Shown one piece after another: positions 54,120 to 63,518 of a stretch of DNA of 64,000 nt; the first letter of the stretch is position 1; every line of letters starts with the position of its first letter. Source of the stretch: Streptomyces sp. NBC_01237 (GTDB lineage Bacteria; Actinomycetota; Actinomycetes; Streptomycetales; Streptomycetaceae); assembly GCF_035917275.1 (NCBI RefSeq), contig NZ_CP108508.1, positions 930,001 through 994,000 on the forward strand, written 5' to 3'. The position numbers and the translations under genes were made by a program. The notes below the pieces were generated by a model. That model did no database searches and was not told the origin of the DNA. It worked only from the letters and a program-made list of their open reading frames with translations.

Positions 54120-54593
54120 GTGACCGAGGCGACCGGACCCCGGCTGGTGGTGGGAGCGCTGATCCGCGACCCGGACGACCGGATCTTCGTCCAGCGCCGC
54201 TCGGCCGGCCGGCGCCTCTTCCCCCACTGCTGGGACGTGGTGGGCGGCGCCGTGGAGAAGGGGGAATCCCTCCTGGACGCGCTCCGCAGGGAGATAGCGG
54301 AGGAGACCGGGTGGCGGCTGCGCCGCGTCCTCGCCCGGGTGTCGCACAAGGAGTGGACGGCGGACGGAATGCGGCACATCGAGTCGGACTATGTCGTCGA
54401 GGTGGACGGGGACCTCTCGTCGCCCGAACTCGAACGGGACAAGCACACCGAGTTCGCCTGGATAGCGGCCGAGGAAGCCTCGCTGCTCGACGAGAACGCA
54501 CAGCGAAGCGGAAGCACCTTCATCAAGGACGTGGTGACCGCAGCACACGTCTGGCTCGCCGATACTTCCGGGAAGAGCCGCGGAGCTCTCTGA
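54120..54593 (+). CDS. NUDIX hydrolase
   Basis: A 157-residue NUDIX protein with the full box GGAVEKGESLLDALRREIAE followed by ETGW, preceded by IFVQRRSAGRRLFPHCWDVV. Such enzymes hydrolyse nucleoside diphosphates linked to another moiety, for example NDP-sugars. As first gene of the second operon it might clean up or generate a sugar phosphate for the pathway, but the substrate is unknown. Confidence 0.88.
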   Translation: MTEATGPRLVVGALIRDPDDRIFVQRRSAGRRLFPHCWDVVGGAVEKGESLLDALRREIAEETGWRLRRVLARVSHKEWTADGMRHIESDYVVEVDGDLSSPELERDKHTEFAWIAAEEASLLDENAQRSGSTFIKDVVTAAHVWLADTSGKSRGAL

Positions 54594-54688
54594 ACTTTTT
54601 GACGACCACGACTCCGATCCGGATCTCCACGAGCCTTTCCGGCTGCCCGCTTCATCCTCGAACGCTATTCTGCGATGGGATATTCTGC

Positions 54689-55705
54689 ATGCCCAGTGGC
54701 CGACCAAAGGACGTGCGACCGCGAGTGCGAGTACTGATGGTCGGATTCGCCGGCCATCAAGGAAAAGAGTATCTGCCGATCGTGCGGGAGAGCGCAGAGA
54801 TCATCGGCGGCGTCGACCCCGCCCCGACGGCCTCCTCACTCGCCGGCGAGTGGGGGTTCCCGCATGTCGATTTCCTCAGTGAAGCACTTGAGAAATTCGA
54901 CTTCGACGCCGCAGTGGTCACCGTGCCGCACAGTGAGCACTTCCCGGTCTGCGCGGAACTCCTGGCGCACGGCAGACACGTCATCAAGGAAAAGCCGTTC
55001 GCCGTCACCGAACAAGAAGCCCGGCAACTGATATCCCTGGCGCAACGGGCCGACCGCAGCGTCTTCACGCTGCTGCAACGGAACTTCGACCCCGTGTTCC
55101 AGTTCGCCCGGAAGAACCTCGCGCGGATCGGGGAGCCCTACTGGTTCTCCTACGACTACCACTTCAACCTGGCTCATCCGACCACGGGTTGGCGCGCCTC
55201 CAGCGAGAAGGCGAGGGGCGGTGTGCTGCTCGACATGGGCTACCACCTCATCGATGTGCTCAGCGGTATGTTCCCCGAACCCTCTCGGGTGCACTCCGCC
55301 TTCGTGCACCAGTACCAGGAGATGCGGGACCGTCGACTGGAGGATCTCGTCAGCCTCATGTGCAGCTATCCCTCGACGGGACTGGCGGGCTCGCTCCGCA
55401 TCTCACGCCACAACCACGAGAAGATCGAACACCTCTGCGTGCTCGGTACGGAGGGCGCGTTGAACGTCGCTCCCGGGGTCGCCACCCTGCACTCCGTCGG
55501 AGGGCTGCCGTTGGAGCGCTTCAGCTGGGAAGGCCCCAAGCTCGACGCCGTGCGTTCCATGATCGCCCACCATCTGGGGCACCTGGACGACCGCTACTAC
55601 CGCCAGGACCACCTCCAGCGTCAACTCGCCTCCGTGCGCACGATCGACGGGATCTACCGGGACCGGCTGCGTGAGCGGAACGAGCTCGCCGACCGGTGCG
55701 CCTGA
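54689..55705 (+). CDS. Gfo/Idh/MocA-family dehydrogenase
   Basis: A 338-residue NAD(P)-dependent oxidoreductase. The Rossmann glycines are unusual (VLMVGFAGHQGKEYLPIV), the EKP motif is present (VIKEKPFAVTEQEA) and the catalytic Asp/His region is GGVLLDMGYHLIDVLSG. It probably oxidises a sugar or cyclitol hydroxyl to a ketone ahead of the aminotransferase in the next gene, the same logic as RifL/RifK or NtdC/NtdA pairs. The ATG at 54689 is chosen for its GGGA; GTG at 54714 is possible. Confidence 0.85.
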   Translation: MPSGRPKDVRPRVRVLMVGFAGHQGKEYLPIVRESAEIIGGVDPAPTASSLAGEWGFPHVDFLSEALEKFDFDAAVVTVPHSEHFPVCAELLAHGRHVIKEKPFAVTEQEARQLISLAQRADRSVFTLLQRNFDPVFQFARKNLARIGEPYWFSYDYHFNLAHPTTGWRASSEKARGGVLLDMGYHLIDVLSGMFPEPSRVHSAFVHQYQEMRDRRLEDLVSLMCSYPSTGLAGSLRISRHNHEKIEHLCVLGTEGALNVAPGVATLHSVGGLPLERFSWEGPKLDAVRSMIAHHLGHLDDRYYRQDHLQRQLASVRTIDGIYRDRLRERNELADRCA

Positions 55706-55806
55706 CCCCGCCAGCCGTACGCCCGAGAGTTGTACGCCCAACAGGTGTACGCCACCGGCCCCGACGCGCCGGTCCCGTACCCACCCGCGAAAGGCAGGAA
55801 GGACAC

Positions 55807-57096
55807 ATGACCACCGCCGAACAACTCGCCCTCCTGGGAGGCGAGCCCGCCATCGATCAGCCGCTGCCGCACGAGGTCTGGCCGCCTCCCGCCGACGCGG
55901 CGGAGCTGTCCGAACTGGCCGAGCAGCGGAACATCGACATCTCCATCAAGGGGAACAGTGGTCCCATCGGCCGGTTCGAGACCGACTTCCTCGCCTTCCT
56001 GAACGACGGAGTTCGTTTCGCGGTCACCTTCAACTCCGGTACCAGCGCCCTCCTCGCCGCCTACTTCGCCCTCGGTGTGCGCGAAGGCGTGGACGTCGTG
56101 GGACCGGCACTCACCTACCACGCGGCGCTGAGTCCGGTCTTCGCGCTCCGCGGTGACGTGGTCCTCGCCGACATCGATCCCGATACCCGTGGCCTGGACC
56201 CCACAGCACTTCAAGCCGCGATCACCGAACACACCAAGGTCATCACGGTCGTCCACCAGTGGGGCCACCCCTGCGACATGGACGCGATCCTGCGGATCGC
56301 CGAGCGACACGGGCTGCGCGTCCTGGAGGACTGCTCCCACGCCCATGGCAGCCACTACAAGGGCAGGCCCGTCGGTACCTTCGGCGACGCCGCGGTCTTC
56401 TCCCTCCAGGCCAACAAGGCCGTCTACGCGGGGGAAGGCGGCATCCTCGTCACGAGCGACTCCCAGGTGCACGACCGCGCCACCCTCCTCGGGCACTACC
56501 GGGACCGCTCCCGGGACAACGTCCTCGACGAGGACCTGCGTACGCACTGGGTCACCGGCTTCGGCCTCAAGCTGCGCATGTCGCCGTTCAACGCCATCGT
56601 CGCCCGGCACGCGCTCGCAGCGTTCCCGGCACGGAAGGAGGCCCGGCACCGCTGTCTGCGCTACTTCGGCGAGCAACTCGGTGCTGTGTCCTATCTGGAG
56701 CCGGTACACGTCGCCGACCACGTCGACATGGGCGCCTGGTACGGCTACAAACCGCTCTACCGCCCCGAGGCCCTGGGCGGCGTCCCACGCTCCGTGCTCA
56801 TCGAGGCGCTGCGCGCCGAAGGCATGGAAGTGGGCGCCCCCTCCGGCCCCCGGCTGTCGACCCTGCCGCTCTACGCCCGCCCGGAGAACCCCCTCTTTCC
56901 CGGAACGCCGAAGAAGGGCATCGCGCCGGAGACCGGCTCACACGCCGAGCACGTCGAGCAGCACGCGCTGTCCCTGCCCACGTTCACCGACTGGCCCGAG
57001 GACACACGGCTCATCGACCAGTACGCCGAAGCCTTCCGCAAGATCGGCCGTCACCGCGAAGCGCTCGTGCGATACGCGGCCGGCCCGTCCCGATGA
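55807..57096 (+). CDS. DegT/DnrJ/EryC1/StrS aminotransferase
   Basis: A 429-residue PLP enzyme with the family pattern: cofactor-binding FNSGTSALLAAYFAL, Asp in LRVLEDCSHAHGSHYKG, and catalytic Lys204 in FSLQANKAVYAGEGG. The EDCSHAHG and GEGG surroundings resemble secondary-metabolite sugar and cyclitol aminotransferases and AHBA synthases. It should aminate the ketone made by the preceding dehydrogenase. It is a second, unrelated aminotransferase in addition to the class-III enzyme at 31592. GGAAGGACAC precedes the ATG. Confidence 0.9.
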   Translation: MTTAEQLALLGGEPAIDQPLPHEVWPPPADAAELSELAEQRNIDISIKGNSGPIGRFETDFLAFLNDGVRFAVTFNSGTSALLAAYFALGVREGVDVVGPALTYHAALSPVFALRGDVVLADIDPDTRGLDPTALQAAITEHTKVITVVHQWGHPCDMDAILRIAERHGLRVLEDCSHAHGSHYKGRPVGTFGDAAVFSLQANKAVYAGEGGILVTSDSQVHDRATLLGHYRDRSRDNVLDEDLRTHWVTGFGLKLRMSPFNAIVARHALAAFPARKEARHRCLRYFGEQLGAVSYLEPVHVADHVDMGAWYGYKPLYRPEALGGVPRSVLIEALRAEGMEVGAPSGPRLSTLPLYARPENPLFPGTPKKGIAPETGSHAEHVEQHALSLPTFTDWPEDTRLIDQYAEAFRKIGRHREALVRYAAGPSR

Positions 57097-57812
57097 CCGA
57101 CATCACCGAAGAGGTGGAGACCATGACTTTCGAAGAGTCCCCCGAGGCCGTGGCCCAGGTCCTGCAACACGCTCTCGCCGGTGACGACCTGCCGGACACC
57201 TTCACCCTGCTGGGGCGGGAGTGGAGCCTGCACCGAGGCGTCTTCCCCAGCACCCTGAGCGCCGCCACCGAAGTGCTGGCCTCGATCGTGCCCTACCCCC
57301 GGGGCGGCTCTTTCCTGGAGGTCGGCTGCGGCACGGGCGTCATCTCCGTGACCGCCGCGCTCAACGGCTGTGCCTCCGTCACCGCGCTGGACATCAACGA
57401 AAAGGCAGTGGCCAACACGGCTGCCAACGTCGAGCGGCACGGTGTGGGCGACCGGGTACGCGTTCTCCACAGCGACATGTACACGGCGCTCGGGCCCATG
57501 GAGCGCTTCGACACCATCTTCTGGAACGTGCCCTGGACCTATGTGGAGGACGGCTTCTCGCTCTCCACCGATCTGCACTCCGCCGTCTTCGACCCGGGTT
57601 ACCGGGGCCAGGCCCGGTACCTCGCGGGCGCCCATGAGCATCTCACCGACGGCGGCAGGCTGCTGCTGGGCACGGCCGACCTCGGGGACCGCGAAAGGCT
57701 CGACGCCCTTGCCGAGGAAGCCGGCCTGCGGGTCGAACTGCTGCACCGGGTGCGCCGGATCGAGGAGGTACGGGTCATGGAGTACCACGTACTCGAACTG
57801 CACGCGAAGTGA
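57093..57812 (+). CDS. SAM-dependent methyltransferase, PrmC-like motif
   Basis: A 239-residue methyltransferase overlapping the aminotransferase stop (ATGA); a second ATG at 57123 has a better ribosome site (GAGGTGGAGACC). Motif I is FLEVGCGTGVISVTAALNG, the acidic loop is VTALDINEKAVANTAANVE, and motif IV is NVPWTY, close to the NPPY of N-methyltransferases such as PrmC. This hints at N-methylation, perhaps of the amine just installed (inference). Confidence 0.82.
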   Translation: MTDITEEVETMTFEESPEAVAQVLQHALAGDDLPDTFTLLGREWSLHRGVFPSTLSAATEVLASIVPYPRGGSFLEVGCGTGVISVTAALNGCASVTALDINEKAVANTAANVERHGVGDRVRVLHSDMYTALGPMERFDTIFWNVPWTYVEDGFSLSTDLHSAVFDPGYRGQARYLAGAHEHLTDGGRLLLGTADLGDRERLDALAEEAGLRVELLHRVRRIEEVRVMEYHVLELHAK

Positions 57813-57858
57813 CCCGGCCGAGCCCCCGAAACCTACGATGTGTGCGGTGAGGCGCTCC

Positions 57859-58716
57859 ATGTCACAGCAGACCGATCTCGAACTGGCCCTGCGACTCGGT
57901 GATATCGCCGACAGCATCACCGGTCGCCGCTTCCAGGCCCGCGACCTGCGGATCCGCGAGAAACCGGACCGTACGCCCGTGACCGACGCGGACATCGCCG
58001 TCGAAACGGCCGTACGCGAGGCGCTGAGCTCCGCCCGCCCGGGCGACGCCTTCGCCGGGGAGGAGACCGGCGGCTCCGTCACGGCCGGGCGCACCTGGAT
58101 GATCGACCCCATCGACGGCACCAAGAACTTCCTCCGCGGGGTACCGGTCTGGGCCACGCTGATCGCCCTGCTGGAGGACGGCCGACCCACCGTCGGCGTG
58201 ATCAGCGCCCCCGCCCTGCGCAGCCGCTGGTGGGCGGCGGCCGAACAGGGCGCCTGGCTGCGGCGCGGGTCGGTCGAAAGCGCCCCCCTGCCCCTGCGGG
58301 TCTCCGGCAACACGCGCCTCGCCCATGCCTATCTGTCCACCACCAGCACCCGTACCTGGGACATGTTCCACTCCCGTGCGGCATATCTGCGCCTGGCCGA
58401 AGCATGCTGGGAGGACCGTGCCTTCGGCGACTTCCTCCAGCACTGCATGGTCGCCGAAGGAACCCTCGACATCGCGGCCGAACCGGTCGTGAATCCCTGG
58501 GACATCACCGCCGTGCAGATCCTCGTGGAGGAAGCCGGCGGTGTCTGTACCGATCTCCTGGGCGCCTCGCCCCAGGGCGGCACCGGCGCCCTGTCCGCCA
58601 ACCCGCGGTTGCATCAACTGGCCCTGGAATGCCTCTCGGTACCGGTCCCGCCTGATTCAGGCGCCCCACCCAACTGTCAGGTCGGAAACCCACAGAGAGA
58701 CGGACCATCATGTTGA
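57859..58716 (+). CDS. Inositol-monophosphatase/HisN-like phosphatase
   Basis: A 285-residue Mg-dependent phosphatase of the IMPase fold. Metal ligands are in AGEETGG, DPIDGTKNFLRGVP and the late NPWDITAVQILVEEAGG. It could remove phosphate from an inositol phosphate, an amino-sugar phosphate or histidinol phosphate. Place in the operon suggests a biosynthetic step such as dephosphorylation before carbamoylation. Its end overlaps the carbamoyltransferase start by seven bases. Confidence 0.88.
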   Translation: MSQQTDLELALRLGDIADSITGRRFQARDLRIREKPDRTPVTDADIAVETAVREALSSARPGDAFAGEETGGSVTAGRTWMIDPIDGTKNFLRGVPVWATLIALLEDGRPTVGVISAPALRSRWWAAAEQGAWLRRGSVESAPLPLRVSGNTRLAHAYLSTTSTRTWDMFHSRAAYLRLAEACWEDRAFGDFLQHCMVAEGTLDIAAEPVVNPWDITAVQILVEEAGGVCTDLLGASPQGGTGALSANPRLHQLALECLSVPVPPDSGAPPNCQVGNPQRDGPSC

Positions 58717-60275
58717 TTCTTTCCTTGAAGGAAGGCCATGACGGGGCGATCGCAGCTGTCGAGGACGGCAGGCTGCTCTTCTCCCTGGAGGCGGAGAAGG
58801 ACTCGTTCGGCCGCTACAGCGAAGTGACCGCCGAGGTGTTCGCCGTAGCGGCGGACCGGCTGGACAAGCAGCCGGACGTCATCGCCATGAGTGGCTGGAT
58901 CAAGGGGACGCAGGCCACCGACCAGCCCTCGCGTGCCGGTTACTACGGTGTGGGCGAATCCGCGATCTCGGACGAGGCCGGCCGGTTCTTCGGAAAGGGC
59001 GTGCGCGTCTTCTCCTCCACGCATGAGCGCTCCCACATCATGACGTCCTATGGAATGTCGGCATTCCGTCGGGATCAGCCCTTCTACAGCCTGGTGTGGG
59101 AGGGGAACATCGGCTCGTTCTACCGCATCGACGAGCGCGGGAAGGTGACCCACCTCAAGGAGGTGCTCAACTACCCGGGCAACAAGTACTCCTACGGCTT
59201 CGCGCTCGCGGACCCCAAGTACAGTCCGCACGAGGAATTCGTCCGCTTCCAGGACGCGGGCAAGCAGATGGCGTTGGCCGGATTCGCCGAGGATCGATCG
59301 GCGACCCGGGAGGAACAGGAAGTGGTCGACTTCATCCTCGGCCAGAAGCAGGTCATCACCGGCAGCCTGAAGGACCGGATGACCGATTCCCCTTTCCATG
59401 ACATCGGCGTGGAATCACCCGCGTACAAGAGCCTCGCCGCCCGCCTGTCGAACGCCATCTTCGACCGCTTCCACACATACGCCCGGGAGCATATGACCGA
59501 GGGCCTCCCCCTGCTCATCTCAGGTGGCTGCGGGCTCAATTGCGAGTGGAACCGCCGTTGGCGCGAGTGCGGGCTCTTCCCCGCGGTCTTCGTCCCGCCG
59601 TGCCCCAACGACAGCGGCTCCGCGATCGGGACCGCCATCGACGCGCAGCACTTCTACACCGGGTCGGCCGACCTGGACTGGGACGTCTACGCGGGTGGCG
59701 AGTTCGTCGAGGACATGGAGTTCGACCCGCAGCGCTACGAGATCCGCCCGGCGCGCTACGACGAGGTCGCCCGCTACCTCCGCGACGGGAACATCATCGG
59801 CTGGGCACAGGGCCGCTGGGAGATCGGCCCCCGCGCACTCGGGAACCGGTCGATCCTGGCCGCGCCCTTCACCGAGGAGACGACCGTCAGGCTCAACAGG
59901 ATCAAGCAGCGCGAGAGCTACCGCCCCATCGCCCCGATCTGTCTGGAGCAGGACGCGGGCCGCTGGTTCGGCGGCGGAGTCCCCGACCCCTACATGCTGT
60001 ACTTCAGCCAGGTCGAGTCCGACGAGCTGCGGGCGGTGACACACGTCGACGGAACGGCGCGTACCCAGACCGTCGACCCGACGGCGAACCCGGAAATGGC
60101 CGGCCTGCTGACCTCCTTCGGCGAACTGACCGGATTCAGCGTCCTCTGCAACACCTCGCTCAACTATTCGGGGCGCGGGTTCATCAACCGCAACAGCGAC
60201 CTGATCGCGTACGGCGAGCTCCACGGGCTGGATGGATACGTCGTGAACGACGTCTTCATTACCCCGCGACGATAG
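58710..60275 (+). CDS. O-carbamoyltransferase, NodU/CmcH/TobZ family
   Basis: A 521-residue enzyme. The N-terminal Kae1-like part begins LILSLKEGHDGAIAAVEDGR and has the metal-binding HERSHIMTSYG; the C-terminal part has NDSGSAIGTAID, GPRALGNRSILAAPF, RESYRPIAPICLE and FSVLCNTSLNYSGRGF, the TobZ-like signatures. It uses carbamoyl phosphate and ATP to put a carbamoyl group on a hydroxyl. Hygromycin A carries no carbamate, so this gene defines a different product or a decorated one. Last gene of the operon, followed by a terminator. Confidence 0.92.
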   Translation: MLILSLKEGHDGAIAAVEDGRLLFSLEAEKDSFGRYSEVTAEVFAVAADRLDKQPDVIAMSGWIKGTQATDQPSRAGYYGVGESAISDEAGRFFGKGVRVFSSTHERSHIMTSYGMSAFRRDQPFYSLVWEGNIGSFYRIDERGKVTHLKEVLNYPGNKYSYGFALADPKYSPHEEFVRFQDAGKQMALAGFAEDRSATREEQEVVDFILGQKQVITGSLKDRMTDSPFHDIGVESPAYKSLAARLSNAIFDRFHTYAREHMTEGLPLLISGGCGLNCEWNRRWRECGLFPAVFVPPCPNDSGSAIGTAIDAQHFYTGSADLDWDVYAGGEFVEDMEFDPQRYEIRPARYDEVARYLRDGNIIGWAQGRWEIGPRALGNRSILAAPFTEETTVRLNRIKQRESYRPIAPICLEQDAGRWFGGGVPDPYMLYFSQVESDELRAVTHVDGTARTQTVDPTANPEMAGLLTSFGELTGFSVLCNTSLNYSGRGFINRNSDLIAYGELHGLDGYVVNDVFITPRR

Positions 60276-60287
60276 GCAACCGCCGAC

Positions 60288-60308
60288 GGGGACCCGCCGC
60301 GGGTCCCC
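60288..60308 (+). terminator. Hairpin after carbamoyltransferase gene
   Basis: GGGGACCC-GCCGC-GGGTCCCC forms a perfect 8-base stem 13 bases after the stop codon and marks the end of the second operon. Confidence 0.7.
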
Positions 60309-60699
60309 GGCACGGTCGGGGCCCGCTTCGGCCGACGGGCGGTTCGGGGACCCGCAGTGGGAGGAGGGCTTCGGACTGCGGGCCGGTGCGAGGACCGTCA
60401 AAGGCCCCCGGCACCCGAACCGGGATGCCCGGTGCGGCGGGTGCGTGGAGGGCGCCCCGGCTCACTACGGAGTTCATTGACGACTCGTCAACTACACCTG
60501 GCTCAAGGGCTTTAGGCTCGCCCTCCGCCGTGACAGGCGCAGAGACCGTTGCGTAGGGAATCTACGGAGAATGACTTCGCCATTCCGCCACGATCTTATG
60601 TAAAGCCCCTCTAAGATCTCCGGCGAGGCGGTTCTCCGCATCTCTGTGTACTCCGTCACGAGCAGGACGAAAGCCCCTTCCAACACTTGAGAGCAGGGG
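60309..60699. other. Intergenic region before surface-protein gene
   Basis: No gene is supported in these 391 bases. The part from about 60470 to 60660 is AT-richer and should hold the promoter of the surface protein; I see no clear operator. Confidence 0.4.
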
Positions 60700-63471
60700 A
60701 TGACCTACACACTTGACGCCGCCAGGAGAGCCACACCCGAACCGCGTCGGCCGCGGTCGGGCGTGCTCGGCCGCCGTACCCTCGGCTGTCTGGGCGTGCT
60801 CGCCCTGGGAATCGGCAGTGGCTCGTTGGCCATGGCGCCTGCGGCCTACTCGCAGGCAGAGCAAGGATCAGTGACGGTCCGGGTGATCCGGGCCGTGGAC
60901 GACAGCGGTGTATGGACACCTGCGCTGGAGCCGGGTATCGCCGGCGTCAGGGTGACCCTCACCGACGACGCCGGAGTGGGCGTCGAGGGGGTCACGGCGG
61001 CCGACGGCACCGTGTCCCTGACCCCCACGGCGGACGGCGACACCAACGGCAAGTACCGGGTGCAGGTGGTGAATCCGAAACCGGGTGTGCTGTTCCCGGC
61101 CTTCGCCTCCCGTCAGGGACTGGACGGCGCACCCGACCAGCTGAGCAGCAACGAGGAGTTCGTCGACCTCTCCGGCGACAAGGACGTGGCGTACACCACC
61201 GGGCTGTGGAGCCCCGGCGACTACTGCCAGAAGAACGCGCCCCTGGTGACCACCTGCCAGCCGGCCACCCGCGAGGGCGGAACACAGCGCACGCTGGTCT
61301 CCTTCCCGTACTCGGCGCGCGGCCAGGACGGCGTCGACGTCGACGTCACCGACATCGCCACCAACGCCGAGACCGGCACGCTCTACGGCATGGCGTGGAA
61401 CAAGGCCGACAAGCGGGTGTTCTCCTCGGCGGTGGCCAAGCGCACCACGGACTACGGTCCGGGCGGCGCCGGGGGGATCTACGTGACCGACCTGGCGCAG
61501 AAGAAGACCAGCCTGTTCACGGTCGTCCCCGACGCGGGAACGACGGCACACGCCTCGGGCACCGACGACGCCTTCCTCGCCGCGCCCGGCAGGGAGAGCC
61601 TGGGCGGCATCAAGATCACCGATGACGGCCAGGACCTGTTCGTCGTCAACCTCAACACCCGCAAGCTCTACCATTACGACGCCACCGCGGCGACCGCGGC
61701 GGCGCCCGAGGCAGTCGCGGCCATCCCGGATCCGGGCTGTCCCGCAGCGGTGGACTGGCGGCCGTTCGGCCTCGGCCTGCACGACGGCGTCGGCTATGTC
61801 GGCGGCGTCTGTTCCGGCGAGTCCACCGGGAAGGTCTCGGACCTGCGCGCGGTGGTCCTTCCCTTCGACCTGTCCACCGGAGCGTTCCAGGAACCGGTCC
61901 TGGACCAGCCGCTGGACTACCCGCGCCAGTCCACGATCGGCGGGCCTCCGTGCGACGGGGCGGGCTGGTTCCCCTGGACCGACACGTTCCCGGCCTCCCA
62001 GAACGGTCAGGCGTGCGCGACCTATATCGCCCAGCCCGAGCCGGAGTTGGGTGAGATCGATTTCGAATCCGACGGTTCCATGCTGCTGGCGTTCCGTGAC
62101 CGCTTCGGCGACCGGTCCCCGGCGGGTCCCACCCCCGGCTCGGTCGGCACCGTCCTGTCCGGCGGCGACCTGAACAAGGCGTGTCTGGTGGACGGCGCGT
62201 ACGTGATGGACACCAACAACGGCTGCGGGCTCTCCCCCCGGGGCACCCGCTTCTTCGACACCAGCCGGATGGGTTCCCATCACAACGCCTCCTTCGCGGG
62301 GATGGCGTTCTCCAAGGTCGAGGACACCATCGCCACCTCGGGCTTCGACCCCAACAGCACCGCCTTCGGGTACGGCACCACCTTCAACAAGCGCGACGGC
62401 AGGCAGGACCCGAAGTCCGGTCTGCGTCTCAACCCGGCCGGGGTCGCTGCCCCGTTCGGCAAGGGCGCCTCGATGGGCGACCTGGAGGTGCTCTGCGACC
62501 AGGCCCCGCTCCAGATCGGCAACCGGGTCTGGTACGACCCCGAGCGCACCGGCATCCAGAAGCCGGGCCAGCGCCCGGTCGGGGGTGCGACCGTCAACCT
62601 GTACGACGAGACGGACAAGCTCGTGGGGACGACGGTGACGACGGCGCGCGGCGAGTACTACTTCGACGACTCCAACGTCACCGGAGGCCTCCGGCCGAAG
62701 ACCAAGTACACCATCCGCATCGACAAGCCGGCCGACTACGCCGAGGGCGGTCCCCTCCATCAGTGGGTGCCCACGGAAGCGGACGTCGGCGACAACCGCT
62801 TCATCGACTCCAAGGGCATCGTCCCATCCGGCGGGAAGTTCCCCGAGCGGGCGCTGACCACCGGGGGGCCGGGGGAGAACGACCACACGTACGACTTCGG
62901 CTTCCGGCAGCAGGAAGGCACGGTGAGCCTGGTCAAACACGACCAGGACGGCAAACCCCTGGCCCGGGCCACGTTCCAGCTGTGGAAGGAGACGAACGGC
63001 TCCGACGCCTTGCAGACCTCCGGGGCGGAACCGGATACGAAGGTCGGCGAGCCCTGCGTGACCGGCACCGACGGCAACTGCGGCGGAACCGGCCTGCCGG
63101 GCACGTACTACTGGCAGGAGGTCAGCCCGCCGGACGGCTACGCCGCGCCGAAGGAGCCCGTGTTCGGACCGCTGGTGCTCACCCCCGACAAGCTCGACGA
63201 CGGGATCTCGGTGACGGCGGTCAACCACCGGTTGCCCGGTCCCGATCCGAAGCCCACACCGACGCCCGAGCCGACTCCGGGTGCGCCAGGCGCGCCCGGC
63301 TCACCAGGGGAACCCGGTGCCCCCGGTGCCCCGGGCCACGGTTCGGGCGGCCTGGCAGCCACCGGTGTGAGCCTTGCGGTTCCGCTGGCAGCCGGCTGCG
63401 CCGCGCTCACCGTCCTCGGCACGGTGCTGGTGGTGACGATGCGCCGCAGGCGGAGGGCACAGCCCCTCTAG
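60700..63471 (+). CDS. Sortase-E-anchored surface protein with SdrD/SpaA-type domains
   Basis: A 923-residue exported protein. A signal peptide with long basic N-terminus ends near APAAYSQAE (residue about 50). A first B-like domain follows (ITGVRVTLT-type repeat), then a large central beta-propeller-like region (about 140-590), an SdrD-type domain (IGNRVWYDPERTGIQKPGQR), a SpaA-like domain (GTVSLVKHDQDGKPLARATF) and a Pro-rich then collagen-like Gly-X-Y linker. It ends with LAATG, a hydrophobic segment and RRRRRAQPL. LAxTG is the class-E sortase signal of Streptomyces, so it should be fixed to the cell wall. Confidence 0.88.
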   Translation: MTYTLDAARRATPEPRRPRSGVLGRRTLGCLGVLALGIGSGSLAMAPAAYSQAEQGSVTVRVIRAVDDSGVWTPALEPGIAGVRVTLTDDAGVGVEGVTAADGTVSLTPTADGDTNGKYRVQVVNPKPGVLFPAFASRQGLDGAPDQLSSNEEFVDLSGDKDVAYTTGLWSPGDYCQKNAPLVTTCQPATREGGTQRTLVSFPYSARGQDGVDVDVTDIATNAETGTLYGMAWNKADKRVFSSAVAKRTTDYGPGGAGGIYVTDLAQKKTSLFTVVPDAGTTAHASGTDDAFLAAPGRESLGGIKITDDGQDLFVVNLNTRKLYHYDATAATAAAPEAVAAIPDPGCPAAVDWRPFGLGLHDGVGYVGGVCSGESTGKVSDLRAVVLPFDLSTGAFQEPVLDQPLDYPRQSTIGGPPCDGAGWFPWTDTFPASQNGQACATYIAQPEPELGEIDFESDGSMLLAFRDRFGDRSPAGPTPGSVGTVLSGGDLNKACLVDGAYVMDTNNGCGLSPRGTRFFDTSRMGSHHNASFAGMAFSKVEDTIATSGFDPNSTAFGYGTTFNKRDGRQDPKSGLRLNPAGVAAPFGKGASMGDLEVLCDQAPLQIGNRVWYDPERTGIQKPGQRPVGGATVNLYDETDKLVGTTVTTARGEYYFDDSNVTGGLRPKTKYTIRIDKPADYAEGGPLHQWVPTEADVGDNRFIDSKGIVPSGGKFPERALTTGGPGENDHTYDFGFRQQEGTVSLVKHDQDGKPLARATFQLWKETNGSDALQTSGAEPDTKVGEPCVTGTDGNCGGTGLPGTYYWQEVSPPDGYAAPKEPVFGPLVLTPDKLDDGISVTAVNHRLPGPDPKPTPTPEPTPGAPGAPGSPGEPGAPGAPGHGSGGLAATGVSLAVPLAAGCAALTVLGTVLVVTMRRRRRAQPL

Positions 63472-63518
63472 CCCCGTAACGGGGCGACCGGCTCCGGGGT
63501 GACTCTCCGGGCCGGCTC

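Noticed and set aside
55807..57096. Aminotransferase as AHBA synthase of an ansamycin pathway
   Set aside because: The local motif resembles AHBA synthases, but no aminoDHQ or aminoDAHP genes and no modular PKS are present; a sugar/cyclitol aminotransferase fits better.
60868..63228. 786-codon minus-strand frame opposite the surface protein
   Set aside because: The plus strand encodes recognisable SdrD/SpaA domains and a sortase signal; the antisense frame has no domain and codon bias of a shadow.
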